From: Acinetobacter indicus CIP 110367
GTDB taxonomy: Bacteria > Pseudomonadota > Gammaproteobacteria > Pseudomonadales > Moraxellaceae
NCBI RefSeq assembly: GCF_000488255.1
Contig: NZ_KI530754.1
Location: 699,807-763,806, forward strand
Direction of reading: 5' to 3'
DNA length: 64,000 nucleotides
Within the stretch, counting starts at the first letter, position 1. Every line of letters begins with the position of its first letter. The position numbers and the translations under genes were made by a program. Below, piece after piece: positions 29,814 to 40,400 of the stretch. The notes under the pieces were generated by a model that was not told where the DNA came from, did not search any database, and saw only the letters and a list, made by a program, of their open reading frames with translations.

Positions 29814-31853
29814 TTAGCGTTTAATTAACGCACGTAAATTTTCCAGATAATGCTGGGCCTGCAGTTTCGGATCGATATCGCCAGCCAGCTTTTTCTTGCG
29901 ACCCAGCCATTCCAGCTCATCTTGTGGCATTTCATCCAGGAAGCGGCTTGGGGTCATCTGTTTCATCTGCCCGCCAGCCTTACGCTGCTCGGCCAGGGTA
30001 ATGGTGAGGCCTTGACGCGCACGGGTAATGCCCACGTACATTAAACGGCGTTCTTCTTCAACCGTTTCAGCCACAATCGAGTTTTTATGCGGCAGAATTT
30101 CCTCTTCCAGTCCAATTAAATAGACATACGGAAATTCCAGACCTTTGGAGGCGTGCAGGGTTAATAAGTTGACCTTGTCAGTGTCTTCTTCTTCCTGTTG
30201 CTGCTCCAGCATATCCAGCAGCACCATTTTACGGATCACGCTTTCAATATTTTTTTCGTCAACATCTTCAGCGCGGTTAATCAGGCTTTGAATACTGCTG
30301 TACAGTACTTCAATATTGTCCAGTTTGGTCTTTTCCTGCGCAGGCGTGGCAGCGCTTTCCTTGACGTAGTCAATATAACCGGCTTCATTCATCATCTGGC
30401 GGATAATTGGCACCGGTTCGTCATCTTCCAGCAATTCACGGGTAAAGTTCTGGATAAAGTCGGCAAACTCGGCCAGCTGAGTCGTAGCTTTTTTCGGAAT
30501 GGCCATAGTCAAACGCTGATCACCCGCGGCTGCCAGCAAGGACAGATGGTTTTCCTGTGCAAATAAGCCCAGTTTTTCCAAGGTCACCGGGCCGATGGCA
30601 CGTTTTGGCGTGTTGATAATGCGCAGGAAAGCACTGTCATCTTCCGGGTTAATAATCAGCCGTAAATAGCTCATCACATCTTTAATTTCTGCCCGGGCGA
30701 AGAAAGACTGACCTCCTGACAGCTTGTACGGAATCTGCATCTGGCGCAGCTGGGTTTCCAGAATACGCGCCTGGAAGTTACCGCGATACAAAATCGCATA
30801 ATCTTTCCAGTTTTTACCGTTCATCAGTTTATGCGTGATCAGGTCTTTGACCACGCGCTCTGCTTCATCATCATCATTGCGGCAGGTAATCACCCGGATG
30901 ACTTCACCATGGCCTTTGTCCGACCAGAGTTTTTTGTCAAAAATATGCGGGTTATTGCCAATTACAGTATTGGCCGCTTTTAGAATCCGGCTGGTGGAGC
31001 GGTAGTTCTGCTCCAGCTTGATCACTTTTAAATTTGGGAAATCTTCTTTTAAGAGCGCCATATTTTCCGGTTTGGCGCCGCGCCAGGCGTAAATGGACTG
31101 GTCATCATCCCCTACGGCGGTGAACTGTCCCATTACCCCGACCAGAAGTTTGACCAGAATATACTGCGCGGTGTTGGTGTCCTGATACTCATCGACGAGC
31201 AAATAACGCACCCGGTTTTGCCATTTATCGCGGACTTCAGCATTTTCCTGCAATAACCGGGTTGGCATCACAATCAGGTCATCAAAATCGACTGCGTTAT
31301 AGGCACGTAAATTACGCTCATACAGCTGATATAAATGCGCCATCTGGATATCTTCTGGCGTTTCACAGGTGGTATGTGCCTGCTCCGGTGGAATCAGGTC
31401 ATTTTTCCAGTCCGAAATCATTTTCATGGCCCGCGCAATCAGCTCTTTGCTTTCTGCACCCGATAAATTGTCGCGATGCATCAGATCCATCAGAATGCGT
31501 TTGCAGTCGTCGGCATCCAGAATCGAAAAGTTGGCTTTAAGCGGGGTATGTTTCAGCTCTAAACGCAGTAAATTTAAACCGAACGTATGGAAGGTCGAGA
31601 CCGAAAGACCTTTGGCTTCTTCACGCGACAGCAACTTACCAACCCGCTCTTTCATTTCACGCGCAGCCTTGTTGGTAAAGGTCATGGCGGTAATCCGGTG
31701 CGCCGGAATACGGCATTGCTGCACCAGATAAGCAATTTTCCGGGTAATCACCGAGGTTTTACCTGAACCTGCACCTGCAAGCACTAACAAGGGTCCTTGA
31801 GTATATTTCATGGCTTCAAGTTGCTTGTCATTGAGTTGACTTGCCAGTGACAT
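29814..31853 (-). CDS. rep: ATP-dependent DNA helicase Rep (UvrD superfamily)
   Basis: 679 aa SF1A helicase. Motif I LLVLAGAGSGKTSVIT, Ia MTFTNKAAREMKERV, II YLLVDEYQDTN, III AVGDDDQSIYAWRGA, IV LEQNYRST, V LHASKGLEFPYVYLIGLEE and VI EERRLMYVGITRA are in order. Length and N-terminus (LNDKQLEAMKYTQGPLLVLAGAG) fit Rep rather than UvrD. Rep moves 3'-5' and clears proteins ahead of replication forks. It heads a two-gene run with dut. Confidence 0.94.
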   Translation of the reverse strand: MSLASQLNDKQLEAMKYTQGPLLVLAGAGSGKTSVITRKIAYLVQQCRIPAHRITAMTFTNKAAREMKERVGKLLSREEAKGLSVSTFHTFGLNLLRLELKHTPLKANFSILDADDCKRILMDLMHRDNLSGAESKELIARAMKMISDWKNDLIPPEQAHTTCETPEDIQMAHLYQLYERNLRAYNAVDFDDLIVMPTRLLQENAEVRDKWQNRVRYLLVDEYQDTNTAQYILVKLLVGVMGQFTAVGDDDQSIYAWRGAKPENMALLKEDFPNLKVIKLEQNYRSTSRILKAANTVIGNNPHIFDKKLWSDKGHGEVIRVITCRNDDDEAERVVKDLITHKLMNGKNWKDYAILYRGNFQARILETQLRQMQIPYKLSGGQSFFARAEIKDVMSYLRLIINPEDDSAFLRIINTPKRAIGPVTLEKLGLFAQENHLSLLAAAGDQRLTMAIPKKATTQLAEFADFIQNFTRELLEDDEPVPIIRQMMNEAGYIDYVKESAATPAQEKTKLDNIEVLYSSIQSLINRAEDVDEKNIESVIRKMVLLDMLEQQQEEEDTDKVNLLTLHASKGLEFPYVYLIGLEEEILPHKNSIVAETVEEERRLMYVGITRARQGLTITLAEQRKAGGQMKQMTPSRFLDEMPQDELEWLGRKKKLAGDIDPKLQAQHYLENLRALIKR

Positions 31854-31935
31854 AGTGTTTCCTCTATTTCGGTTCGAGCTCGATTATAGTCATCTCCACC
31901 ACAGTTGCCTAATCTAAAATGCTGCTTTTCTGGTC

Positions 31936-31967
31936 ATAAAAAAAACCACCCGAAGGTGGTTTTTTGA
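31936..31967 (-). terminator. Terminator of the OmpA-like lipoprotein gene
   Basis: Stem AAACCACC / GGTGGTTT with loop CGAA; A/T tracts on both sides give a long T-run on the minus strand, 14 bp after the stop. Confidence 0.85.
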
Positions 31968-31980
31968 ATTCTGGACCGAA

Positions 31981-32631
31981 TTACTGGATCGCGTAAATGC
32001 TGATCTCAACACGACGGTTTTGTTCACGGCCTTCTGCAGTTGCGTTAGACGCGATCGGGTTCGATGAACCGTGACCTTGGGCATTAATACGTGCAGTTGA
32101 TACACCACGAGATGCCAGGTAGCTCGCTACAGATTGCGCACGCGCCTGAGATAACGGGATGTTGATAGAGTCATTACCAGTGCTGTCAGTATAACCTGTC
32201 ACCAAGATACCGCTCTTGTTATCTTCAGTCAGAACTTGCGCCACTTTATCTAGAGTTGCATAGAAGTTTGGCTTGATGTTTGACTTGTTGGTATCAAAAG
32301 TAATGTTACCTGGCATGATCAGGCCAACAGAACCATCTGGGTTACGGTTAACATCTACACCGGTACCAGCCATTTGTTGACGTAATTTTTTCTCTTTATT
32401 GTCCAGGTAGATACCTGCAGCACCACCGAGTACCGCACCAATTGCTGCTGCACGGTTGTTTTGTGCGCTGGTATTGGCGTTCCCTTTAGAAATACCATAA
32501 CCTGCTGCCGCACCAATAATGGTTCCTAATCCGGTTTTGTCATATTCTACGCCGCCCAGGTTATTACCAGTGGTTTGACAACCTGTTAATACCATTGCCC
32601 CGACTACTGCTGAAATTGCTAGTGCACGCAT
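31981..32631 (-). CDS. OmpA-family peptidoglycan-binding lipoprotein (YiaD-like)
   Basis: 216 aa. Signal peptide with lipobox VLTGC (lipidated Cys18). A Gly-rich segment (GTIIGAAAGYGISKG, GAVLGGAAGIYLDN) resembles the glycine-zipper of YiaD/Pcp-type proteins. The OmpA C-terminal domain follows from about residue 100: ITFDTNKSNIKPNF, VTGYTDSTGNDSIN, LSQARAQSVASYL and NRRVEISI, the residues that hold diaminopimelate. It probably tethers the outer membrane to the cell wall. About 240 bp upstream (32632-32873) show no other gene. Confidence 0.93.
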   Translation of the reverse strand: MRALAISAVVGAMVLTGCQTTGNNLGGVEYDKTGLGTIIGAAAGYGISKGNANTSAQNNRAAAIGAVLGGAAGIYLDNKEKKLRQQMAGTGVDVNRNPDGSVGLIMPGNITFDTNKSNIKPNFYATLDKVAQVLTEDNKSGILVTGYTDSTGNDSINIPLSQARAQSVASYLASRGVSTARINAQGHGSSNPIASNATAEGREQNRRVEISIYAIQ

Positions 32632-32873
32632 CGCATGCCTCCTTACTTGTGTTTTTCGTATATGGGAAAGTTTGGATGAAATAAAGTGCTTAGACCATTG
32701 ATTTTTTGTTAATAAATAAACTTTTATTTACAATTTGCAATAATCTCATGTTGTTCTACGCATAAGTTCGCCATAATTCCTACACAGTTTCACTTCAACA
32801 CTTTTTTATTTTAAAAACAACAATTATATTGGGCAGAACTTCGTATAAGTTGTTTTTATATTCAGGACTGTTT

Positions 32874-33794
32874 ATGTCATCTAAAACCAATAAGCAACCG
32901 CTCTTAAAAAAAATCACAAAAGGGCTTACGGTCAGCTCAGTGATCACCGGCAGCACTTTTTTACATGGACCGCCGGTACTGGCTTTGGGCCTGACCAAAT
33001 TGTTCAAGAAATCGGCCAAGGTCGACCAGACCAATATCCAGATTACCAACAGCTGGCTGAGTGTCAACAACTGGCTGATTGACCATGTATTACCCAATAC
33101 CCACTGGGACATCAGTATTGAAGATGGTCTGGAACTGAGCATGCAGGGCCGTTATTTAATGACCTGTAACCATCAGAGCTGGGTCGATACCACCGTCAAC
33201 CAGTATTTCGGTTTAACCCGCATGCCGCTGACCCGTTTCTTTACCAAATGGGAACTGATCTTCATTCCTTTTGTCGGACAGGCCTTTAAAATTCTGGGTT
33301 TTCCAATGATGAAACGGCACACCAAAGAACAGATTGCCAAAAATCCGGCGCTAAAAGACCGCGATATGCTGGAAGCGCGTAAATCTTGCGAGCAACTACT
33401 CAGCCAGCCATTTACCCTGCTCAACTATCTGGAAGGCACGCGCTTTACCCAGGAAAAACATGATCAGCAACAATCACCGTATCAGCATCTGCTGAAACCC
33501 AAAGCTGGCGGTCTGGCGCTGGCGCTGAATATTCTCGGCAATGAAATTGATGCGCTGGTAGATATGACCATTGTGTATCCGGACGGCGCACCGGGTTATG
33601 GTGAATTCTGGCTGGGTGAAGTGCCACGTATTGCGGTCAATCTGCGAAAAATTGACATTCCAGACTGGGTCTTGGGTGGTGACTATGAAGAAGATGCCGC
33701 ATATCGGGAACGTTTTCAGGACTGGGTGCATCAACTCTGGACAGAGAAAGATCAGCTCATTCATGAAATGAAACAGAAATTTGCTGAGCAGTAA
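32874..33794 (+). CDS. 1-acyl-sn-glycerol-3-phosphate acyltransferase-like protein (LPLAT, YihG-like)
   Basis: 306 aa from the ATG at 32874, which has AGGA 7 nt upstream; the longer frame from 32829 has no ribosome site. NHQSWVD near residue 97 is the acyltransferase HX4D motif; KWELIFIPFVGQAF and LLNYLEGTRFT (the EGTR motif) follow, as in YihG/LCLAT1-type enzymes. It likely acylates lysophosphatidic acid or another lysolipid at the inner membrane. The membrane-protein gene at 33813 starts 18 bp later, suggesting an operon. Confidence 0.88.
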   Translation: MSSKTNKQPLLKKITKGLTVSSVITGSTFLHGPPVLALGLTKLFKKSAKVDQTNIQITNSWLSVNNWLIDHVLPNTHWDISIEDGLELSMQGRYLMTCNHQSWVDTTVNQYFGLTRMPLTRFFTKWELIFIPFVGQAFKILGFPMMKRHTKEQIAKNPALKDRDMLEARKSCEQLLSQPFTLLNYLEGTRFTQEKHDQQQSPYQHLLKPKAGGLALALNILGNEIDALVDMTIVYPDGAPGYGEFWLGEVPRIAVNLRKIDIPDWVLGGDYEEDAAYRERFQDWVHQLWTEKDQLIHEMKQKFAEQ

Positions 33795-33812
33795 GCGAGT
33801 ACCAAAAGCATT

Positions 33813-34868
33813 ATGAAGAAACGCGAAGAGCCGGTGATCAAATCTTCCTTTCACTTTGTCAGAAAGGACTCATGGAGCTGGAAAGTAGTGCTGGTATACG
33901 ACATCTTTATGATGGCGTTAATTCTCATCAACCTGTTCTGCCTGAGTGCCAATGCCATTTTGATGAGTGATTTTGGTGACTGGCTTTTCAACTTTATTCA
34001 GTTGCCGGAGGTACTGCAATTTTATCGCACAGAACTGCGTCCCTGGGTCATTATTACCGAAGGCTGGTTTACCACCTTCCTGATTATCGAATTGCTGGTA
34101 CGTTGGGGCCTGGCGATTATTTTCCGGCATCATGCCCGCTGGTGGTTCTTCCCCTTCGTACACTGGTATGAAGTGCTGTCGATTCTGCCACAGCTGCGTT
34201 TTCTGCGTTTATTACGTGCCGTGGCAATTGGCTACAACCTATATAGTCATGGCTACAAGGTCATCCCGGACAGCATCTTCCGACGTGCCAACTTTTATTA
34301 CAACCTGGTGATGGAAGAACTGTCGAGCCGGATTGTGCTGACCATTGTCAATAACCTGCAACGTGAACTGAGCAGCAGCACTGGTCATCGCCAGTTTATT
34401 GATGATCTGGTCGAGCAGCACCGCAAACTGCTGGCCGCAGCACTGGCCGACATCTTGCAGCAATCTTTGGGTAAAGAATTGCAGAGCCAGCGTCAGAGCA
34501 TTGCCGAAAATGTCGGTCAGGTGGTGAGTCAGGCCATTGAAGATACCCCGGAGCTGACCCAGTTACTGCGCCTGCTGCCAATTGTCGGCGGACGTATGGA
34601 ACGGCAGATTCAAAGCATTGGCCAACGTTTGGGCGAAAATATTACCCAAGGGCTGATTCAGCCTTTTGCCCATCATGACACCCTGCCAGATAATGTGGCC
34701 TATGCGCATATTGCTGACAAAGTCAGCCAGATCGAGATTGAACATAATCCGCATATTGATGCGTTGGTAGAATCTGCGGTATTTGAAACCCTGGAAGCCA
34801 TTCGCAAACAGGTGAAAGTGAAAAAGTGGCAACAGATCCTGAATGAGCAGGAAACTGACAAAGAATAG
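33813..34868 (+). CDS. Membrane protein with voltage-sensor-like helices and long cytoplasmic helical tail
   Basis: 351 aa. Hydrophobic segments at about 25-50 and 75-100, then WYEVLSILPQLRFLRLLRAVAIGYNLYSHG (about 112-140): regularly spaced Arg in a helix like the S4 segment of voltage-sensor domains. No pore or selectivity-filter sequence is seen. Residues 160-350 are predicted helical and charged (QRQSIAENVGQVVSQ, ERQIQSIGQRLGENI) with repeated heptad-like patterns. I do not recognise a named family; ion-transporter-like is the best description. It is probably translated from the same mRNA as the LPLAT gene. Confidence 0.65.
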   Translation: MKKREEPVIKSSFHFVRKDSWSWKVVLVYDIFMMALILINLFCLSANAILMSDFGDWLFNFIQLPEVLQFYRTELRPWVIITEGWFTTFLIIELLVRWGLAIIFRHHARWWFFPFVHWYEVLSILPQLRFLRLLRAVAIGYNLYSHGYKVIPDSIFRRANFYYNLVMEELSSRIVLTIVNNLQRELSSSTGHRQFIDDLVEQHRKLLAAALADILQQSLGKELQSQRQSIAENVGQVVSQAIEDTPELTQLLRLLPIVGGRMERQIQSIGQRLGENITQGLIQPFAHHDTLPDNVAYAHIADKVSQIEIEHNPHIDALVESAVFETLEAIRKQVKVKKWQQILNEQETDKE

Positions 34869-34989
34869 CCAGCAATAAAAATATTTAAACCTTCGGCTAG
34901 AGTATTCGGCCGAATTGTTCTAGGATTTGCTCTATTTACAACATTTACTTCGACAACAATGAACAGGTCAGAAGTCTTAAGGAATCATT

Positions 34990-35712
34990 ATGGCTGACAT
35001 ACGGATAAAAGGCAGAATGGTCAATGCGATTCGCATTAGCTTAGATACAGATGATCATGATGCGATCCGCCAGCAATTGAGCCCAATGTTACAAAAAGGG
35101 TTTCCACCCCAAATTCCGGCGGTGATTGAAAGTTCGGTAGATCAGGAGTTAATTGCCCTGATTCAACTGCTGATTGATCTGAATGTACAGCCACTGGCCG
35201 TGGTGGAAGGCATTCTGTCGGAACAGGCGCGTGCCATCCAGTTCCCGGTAATTCCGCAAGATCGCCAGTTACAGCAGATCAAAGCCACCCAGGAACAGGT
35301 CATTGAAACCCCGGCAGAAGAGGAAGCGCCTGCCGCAGAAGCTGCGGTGGTAGAAGCTGCACCGGCACGAATTTCGCATGTGACCTCTTATCACGATGAA
35401 ATTCTGCGTACTGGTCAATGTCTGGTCCAGAACCAGGGCGATATTATCTTGAAAGCTGGTATTAACAGCGGTTCGGAAGTGATTGCTTCAGGAAATATAC
35501 ATATTTATGGTAGCGTTCGTGGTAGAGTCATTGCCGGCGCAGGTGGGAACAGTTCAGCACGAATTTTCTGTCATTCCCTAGAAGCAGAATTGGTATCTAT
35601 TGCAGGCACTTACTGTGTGGCGGACGATATTCCCCCGCACGTAACGAAAAAACCGGTACATATTTACCTAAATGACAACCAAGAGCTTGTATTTGAAGCT
35701 CTGGAATTTTAA
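34990..35712 (+). CDS. minC: Septum site-determining protein MinC
   Basis: 240 aa FtsZ-polymerisation inhibitor. The N-terminal domain (about 1-100) contains the FtsZ-binding fold; an Ala/Glu/Pro-rich linker ([17 protein letters not shown]) follows; the C-terminal beta-helix ([53 protein letters not shown]) binds MinD and the septum. A GGTCAGAAGTCTTAAGGAATC leader provides an AAGGA site. First gene of minCDE. Confidence 0.96.
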   Translation: MADIRIKGRMVNAIRISLDTDDHDAIRQQLSPMLQKGFPPQIPAVIESSVDQELIALIQLLIDLNVQPLAVVEGILSEQARAIQFPVIPQDRQLQQIKATQEQVIETPAEEEAPAAEAAVVEAAPARISHVTSYHDEILRTGQCLVQNQGDIILKAGINSGSEVIASGNIHIYGSVRGRVIAGAGGNSSARIFCHSLEAELVSIAGTYCVADDIPPHVTKKPVHIYLNDNQELVFEALEF

Positions 35713-35780
35713 TGTATAAATAAACACCAAAAAACCCCATACACAAAAGGGGGATTTAAACCATAACAGGAGTGGATTCG

Positions 35781-36593
35781 GTGGCGAAAATTGTTGTCGT
35801 AACATCAGGCAAAGGTGGCGTAGGTAAAACTACAACGAGTGCATCTTTTGCAACAGGTTTAGCCCTACGTGGCCACAAAACTGTTGTTATCGATTTTGAC
35901 GTGGGTTTGCGTAACCTAGACTTGATCATGGGTTGTGAACGTCGCGTTGTTTATGATTTTGTGAATGTTTTAAATAATGAAGCGCGTTTACAACAAGCAT
36001 TAATTCGCGATAAAGATATTGAAAACCTTTATATTTTACCTGCTTCTCAAACCCGTGATAAAGATGCCCTGACCGATGAAGGCGTGGCACGTGTCATGGA
36101 TGAGCTTGCTCAAGAGTTTGATTACATTATCTGTGATTCACCTGCAGGGATTGAGCGTGGCGCCATTTTAGCTATGTACCATGCCGATGAAGCGATTATT
36201 GTGACCAACCCTGAAATTTCTTCAGTACGTGACTCGGATCGTATTATTGGCATGCTCGACAGCAAAACCAAAAAAGTAGAACAAAACGAAGGACGTATCC
36301 GTAAGCATTTATGTATCACACGTTTCAATCCGGAACGTGCCGATAAACAGGAAATGCTCACCATTGACGATATTTCAAAAGATATTTTACGTGTACCGAC
36401 TTTAGGTGTAATTCCAGAATGTAAAAGCGTTCTGCAAGCATCTAACGAAGGTAAGCCAGTCATTCTGTATAGCGAAACTGAAGCGGGTCAGGCGTATGAT
36501 GACCTGGTGGCACGTTTCTTGGGTGAAGAGCGTCCATACCGTCACATTACTGCTAAACCTAAAGGCTGGTTAGCACGATTATTTGGAGCGTAA
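35781..36593 (+). CDS. minD: Septum site-determining ATPase MinD
   Basis: 270 aa with a GTG start at 35781 chosen for the AGGAG 8 nt upstream and for the family N-terminus (M-A-K-I-V-V-V-T-S-G-K-G-G-V-G-K-T-T); an in-frame GTG at 35772 sits inside that ribosome site. Deviant Walker A GKGGVGKTT, switch I GLRNLDLIMGCERR, Walker B DYIICDSPAGIE and the C-terminal amphipathic membrane helix (GWLARLFGA) are present. Recruits MinC to the membrane and oscillates with MinE. minE starts 3 bp after its stop. Confidence 0.97.
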   Translation: MAKIVVVTSGKGGVGKTTTSASFATGLALRGHKTVVIDFDVGLRNLDLIMGCERRVVYDFVNVLNNEARLQQALIRDKDIENLYILPASQTRDKDALTDEGVARVMDELAQEFDYIICDSPAGIERGAILAMYHADEAIIVTNPEISSVRDSDRIIGMLDSKTKKVEQNEGRIRKHLCITRFNPERADKQEMLTIDDISKDILRVPTLGVIPECKSVLQASNEGKPVILYSETEAGQAYDDLVARFLGEERPYRHITAKPKGWLARLFGA

Positions 36594-36595
36594 TT

Positions 36596-36868
36596 ATGGC
36601 AGGATTCTGGAGTAAATTATTTAGCAGCGAAGAAAAAGCATCAAGTGCTCAAACCGCCAAGGATCGTTTAAAAGTCATTGTTGCTTCTGAAAATGGTTTA
36701 GGCCGCCGCCTGAGCCAGGACAAAATTGACCAGATGAAAAAAGAAATCATGCAGGTCGTGAACCGCTATGTCCGCGGTGTCGATGAACAGCACATTCAAA
36801 TGTCGGTACGTTCTGAAGCCAACATTGAAATGCTTGAAATGAATATCAATTTGCCTGAAGAGCGATAA
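36596..36868 (+). CDS. minE: Cell division topological specificity factor MinE
   Basis: 90 aa. The N-terminal SKLFSSEEKASSAQTAKDRLKVIVASE contains the membrane- and MinD-contacting segment, followed by the dimerisation domain (IDQMKKEIMQVVNRYV...NIEMLEMNINLP). MinE stimulates MinD ATPase and drives pole-to-pole oscillation. Last gene of minCDE, with no clear terminator in the 200 bp that follow (36869-37070). Confidence 0.97.
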   Translation: MAGFWSKLFSSEEKASSAQTAKDRLKVIVASENGLGRRLSQDKIDQMKKEIMQVVNRYVRGVDEQHIQMSVRSEANIEMLEMNINLPEER

Positions 36869-37070
36869 TCTGATTTTTGATTAGTCAAGCAAATTGAATC
36901 AAGGCAGAATATGAGGCTGGAGTAGCAAACTTAAAGCATTGCTTTAAGGATTTGCCCAGCCGCAAGACGAGAAGCTGTGCTTCAAGATAAAGTGCACAAA
37001 GACACTTTGCCTCTTGCGAACTCATATTTTGCCTTTTTTTCATTTCGAAAAACTATTCCAGGAGATTGCG

Positions 37071-37358
37071 ATGGCATTGTCTCAACCAGCAACATTCAAT
37101 GAAGAATGGTCAGATGAGCGTGTATTTGCCTACCTGAATCAGCTTCCTCCGAATGGTGTGAATGCTGATTTCCATGTGCTTTACCATGCATTTAAACATA
37201 TGCGCCCAGCAGACTATGAGCGTTTACTGACCCAGTTTGTTGCCGATGGCCGTGATGTAAATGCCACCAATCCTGAAGGACAGCGCATTCATGACGTGAT
37301 TGCAGAATTCCCGCGCCAAAGCGCAGAATTCTTGGCAGTACTGGCAAAATTTGCTTAA
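37071..37358 (+). CDS. PA4642-family small protein
   Basis: 95 aa from the ATG at 37071 with GGAG 7 nt upstream; the frame extends back to 37014 without a ribosome site. The pattern NEEWSDERVFAYLNQLPPNGVNADFHVLYHAFKHMRPADYERLL and a C-terminal DGRDVNATNPEGQRIHDVIAEFP resembles the uncharacterised PA4642 proteins of pseudomonads. Soluble, helical, no catalytic motif. Function unknown. It is convergent with ftsK and shares its terminator. Confidence 0.75.
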   Translation: MALSQPATFNEEWSDERVFAYLNQLPPNGVNADFHVLYHAFKHMRPADYERLLTQFVADGRDVNATNPEGQRIHDVIAEFPRQSAEFLAVLAKFA

Positions 37359-37372
37359 GTCGCACTGCCGAT

Positions 37373-37402
37373 AAAAAGCCCACCTATTGGTGGGCTTTGT
37401 TT
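37373..37402. terminator. Bidirectional terminator between the PA4642-like gene and ftsK
   Basis: Stem AAAGCCCACC / GGTGGGCTTT with a 4-nt loop TATT and flanking A/T tracts; it can serve both convergent genes. Confidence 0.8.
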
Positions 37403-37420
37403 ATAAAGATCGAGAACAGC

Positions 37421-40400
37421 TTAAACCAGAATTTCACGCTTGCCGTTCGGACCCTGTTCACTGACAATACCCTGCTCCTGCATCTGATCGACAATACGCG
37501 CCGCACGGTTATAACCGAGGCTAAACTTACGCTGTAAAGACGATACCGATACTTTACGGGTTTCCAGCACAAAGGCCACACACTGGTCATACAGCGCATC
37601 ACGGTCGGAGCCGCCATCACCACCATCTTCAAAACCACGTGACGCTGGTTCTTCATCAAATGGAGTCAGAATTTCATCGACATAATCCGGTGAACCCCGT
37701 TCACGCCAGGCATCACAAATCCGGTTGACTTCATCATCGGAAATAAAGGCACCATGCACACGTTCCGGTTCAATTTTACCTGGTCCGAGGAACAGCATGT
37801 CACCATGACCAAGCAGGTCTTCTGCGCCGCCGGCATCCAGAATAGTCCGTGAGTCAATTTTCGAGTTCACACGCAAGGCAACGCGAGTCGGGATATTGGC
37901 CTTGATCAGACCGGTAATGACATCCACCGATGGACGCTGGGTAGCCAGCAATAAGTGAATCCCCGCCGCACGTGATTTCTGTGCCAGACGGGTAATCATT
38001 TCTTCGGCTTTTTTACCCACCTGCATAATCATGTCGGCAAACTCATCCGCCACAATCACAATTGATGGTAACGGCGTCAAGCGCGGTGCGCGTTCCTGGG
38101 TTGCTGAATCGCCCGGTTTCCAGGTTGGATCAATCAGGTCTTCGCCATTGGCTAGGGCTTCTTCGACTTTGCGGTTATAGTCGCTGAGTTTACGGATTTT
38201 CAGGAATGACATCAGCTTATAACGGCGTTCCATTTCATTGACACACCAGTTCAGGGCGCTGACGGCATCTTTCATATCCGTCACTACCGGCGTTAACAAA
38301 TGCGGAATATCGTTATAGTTGGCCAGTTCCAGCTGTTTCGGGTCAATCAGAATTAAACGCAGTTGATCCGGCTTGTATTTAAGCAGCATCGACAGAATCA
38401 TCGAGTTCACCGCCACCGATTTACCCGAACCGGTGGTCCCCGCAACCAGCATATGCGGCGCTTTGCCCAGTTCGGTAATCACCGGATTACCAGAAATATC
38501 TTTACCCATCGCCATCGACAGGATGCCATCCTGATCTTCAAATTTCGGGGTTTGCACCAGCTCAATCAGACGCACCATTTCACGGGTACTGTTTGGCACC
38601 TCAATACCGATATACGGTTTACCCGGAATCACCTCGACCACACGTACCGAGGCCATCGACATGGAACGGGCCAGGTCACGGGAAATATTGGTGACTTTCG
38701 AGGCTTTTACCCCCGGCGCCAGATCCAGCTCAAAACGTGTAACTACCGGTCCCGGCTGCGCTTCCACCACTTTGGCTTTGACATTAAATTCCTGCAGCTT
38801 GATTTCCAGCAGTTCAGATAAACGCTCCAGCTGCTCTGCGGTGAAGTTGACCTTTTTATTTGGATCGACCTTATCCAGTAGCTCCAGCCCCGGTAATGGT
38901 GATAAATCACGACGTTTCTCTGCGACCTGCATGGCGCGTGACATTGGACGACCCATGGCATCGGTTAATGGTGCATCAAAGTCAAACTCATCTTCCTCTT
39001 GCGGTTTGCCGGCAGTTTCATGCCAGGCCTCAATGAATTCTTCTTTCGATAAGGCTTCTTTCACCGCGTCATTGACCACTGGTGCAGCCGCTGTTGCGGT
39101 CGTCGCAGCCTGATGCTGGATTGGCGCCTGTACAAAGGCCGAAGACTGCGCATAAGTACTGGTGGTTCTTGGAGCAGGTGCTTCTAGCTCCAGATCATCA
39201 ACCAACAGATCATCCAGCCCTTCAAATTCTTCATCACTCAGACGGTTTTTCGGGCTTGCATACTGCGCTGTGGCAGCCGATGGCATTTCAACTGCTTGTG
39301 CGTCTGGCACCGGCTGAATGTGCGGCGCGGGTTCAGGCTGCGACTGACTATTAAACGGACTGTGCAGATCCTGAGCAGCTTTCCCATTCGGTACAGCAGC
39401 CAGCAATTCATCAAAGATTTCATCATCATCCCAGTCAATATTAGACTGCGGCGTATTCGATGCAGGCGGTGCATCATGCACGGGTTGGACCACTGCATTA
39501 AAATGATCTTTCGGTGCGTGCGGAATCTGGTCCTGAGAGGCGCGCAACAATTCATGAATATCCTGACTGTGCTTCTGGTCAGCATCATCATTCAGGGCGC
39601 GCCAGACTTCACCGGTTGCCACCACACGCTGACTGTCCTGGGTCAGGCGATGGGCTTTTTCGACCGTCTGCTCAAAGGCCTGCTCTTCTTCATCTAGCAG
39701 ATCCTGCTCTGCAGAACGCTGCTGTTCACGCTCGACCATATCATCAAACAGACGCTCAGCCACCTGTTCATGACGGGACACCGCTGGTGCCACCGGAGCT
39801 TCTTCGACTTCACGATGTTCTGGTGCCGGTGTAACCACTTCAGCTGCGGCTGGCGCAGTGGCCACCACTGTTTTTTTAACGACCGGTGCCGGTTGATCCG
39901 CTTTAGGCACATCACGGTAAAACAGGTCTTGTAAATAAGCTGGCGTGGCTTTTAAAGTCACCCAGGTCCGGTTCCATTTAATCCCAAAGGCCAGTGTAAA
40001 CAGGACACCCCAGAACACCAGCAGGAAAAAAGCTGCACCATAAATAGTGAGCAGCTGCGACAGGCTCTGCCCCAGTTCATACCCAATAATCCCGCCAGAA
40101 GCATTTTCCAGTGTATCGGCCGGCACTTGCCAGAACAAATACAATAGACTGGCAGTGGCCAGCAAAATAAAGAACTGCGCCGCATAACGGAAAGGACGGT
40201 TCAGGAAACTACGCGGCCACCACACCTGAATGGCTTCAATAAACAGGTACAGCGGAATCAGCAGACTGGCCCAGCCCAAAAAGCCGAACAACAGGTCGGC
40301 AATCCATGCGCCGGCGACCCCGCTGGCATTGGACACCTGCTGGGTATCACTAGACAAATGCATCCAGCCCGGATCAAAAGGGGTATAGGTGACTGTCGCA

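Noticed and set aside
39082..39834. Several plus-strand frames opposite the ftsK linker
   Set aside because: The linker is low complexity and lacks reverse-strand stops; the products have no domain and overlap a complete ftsK.
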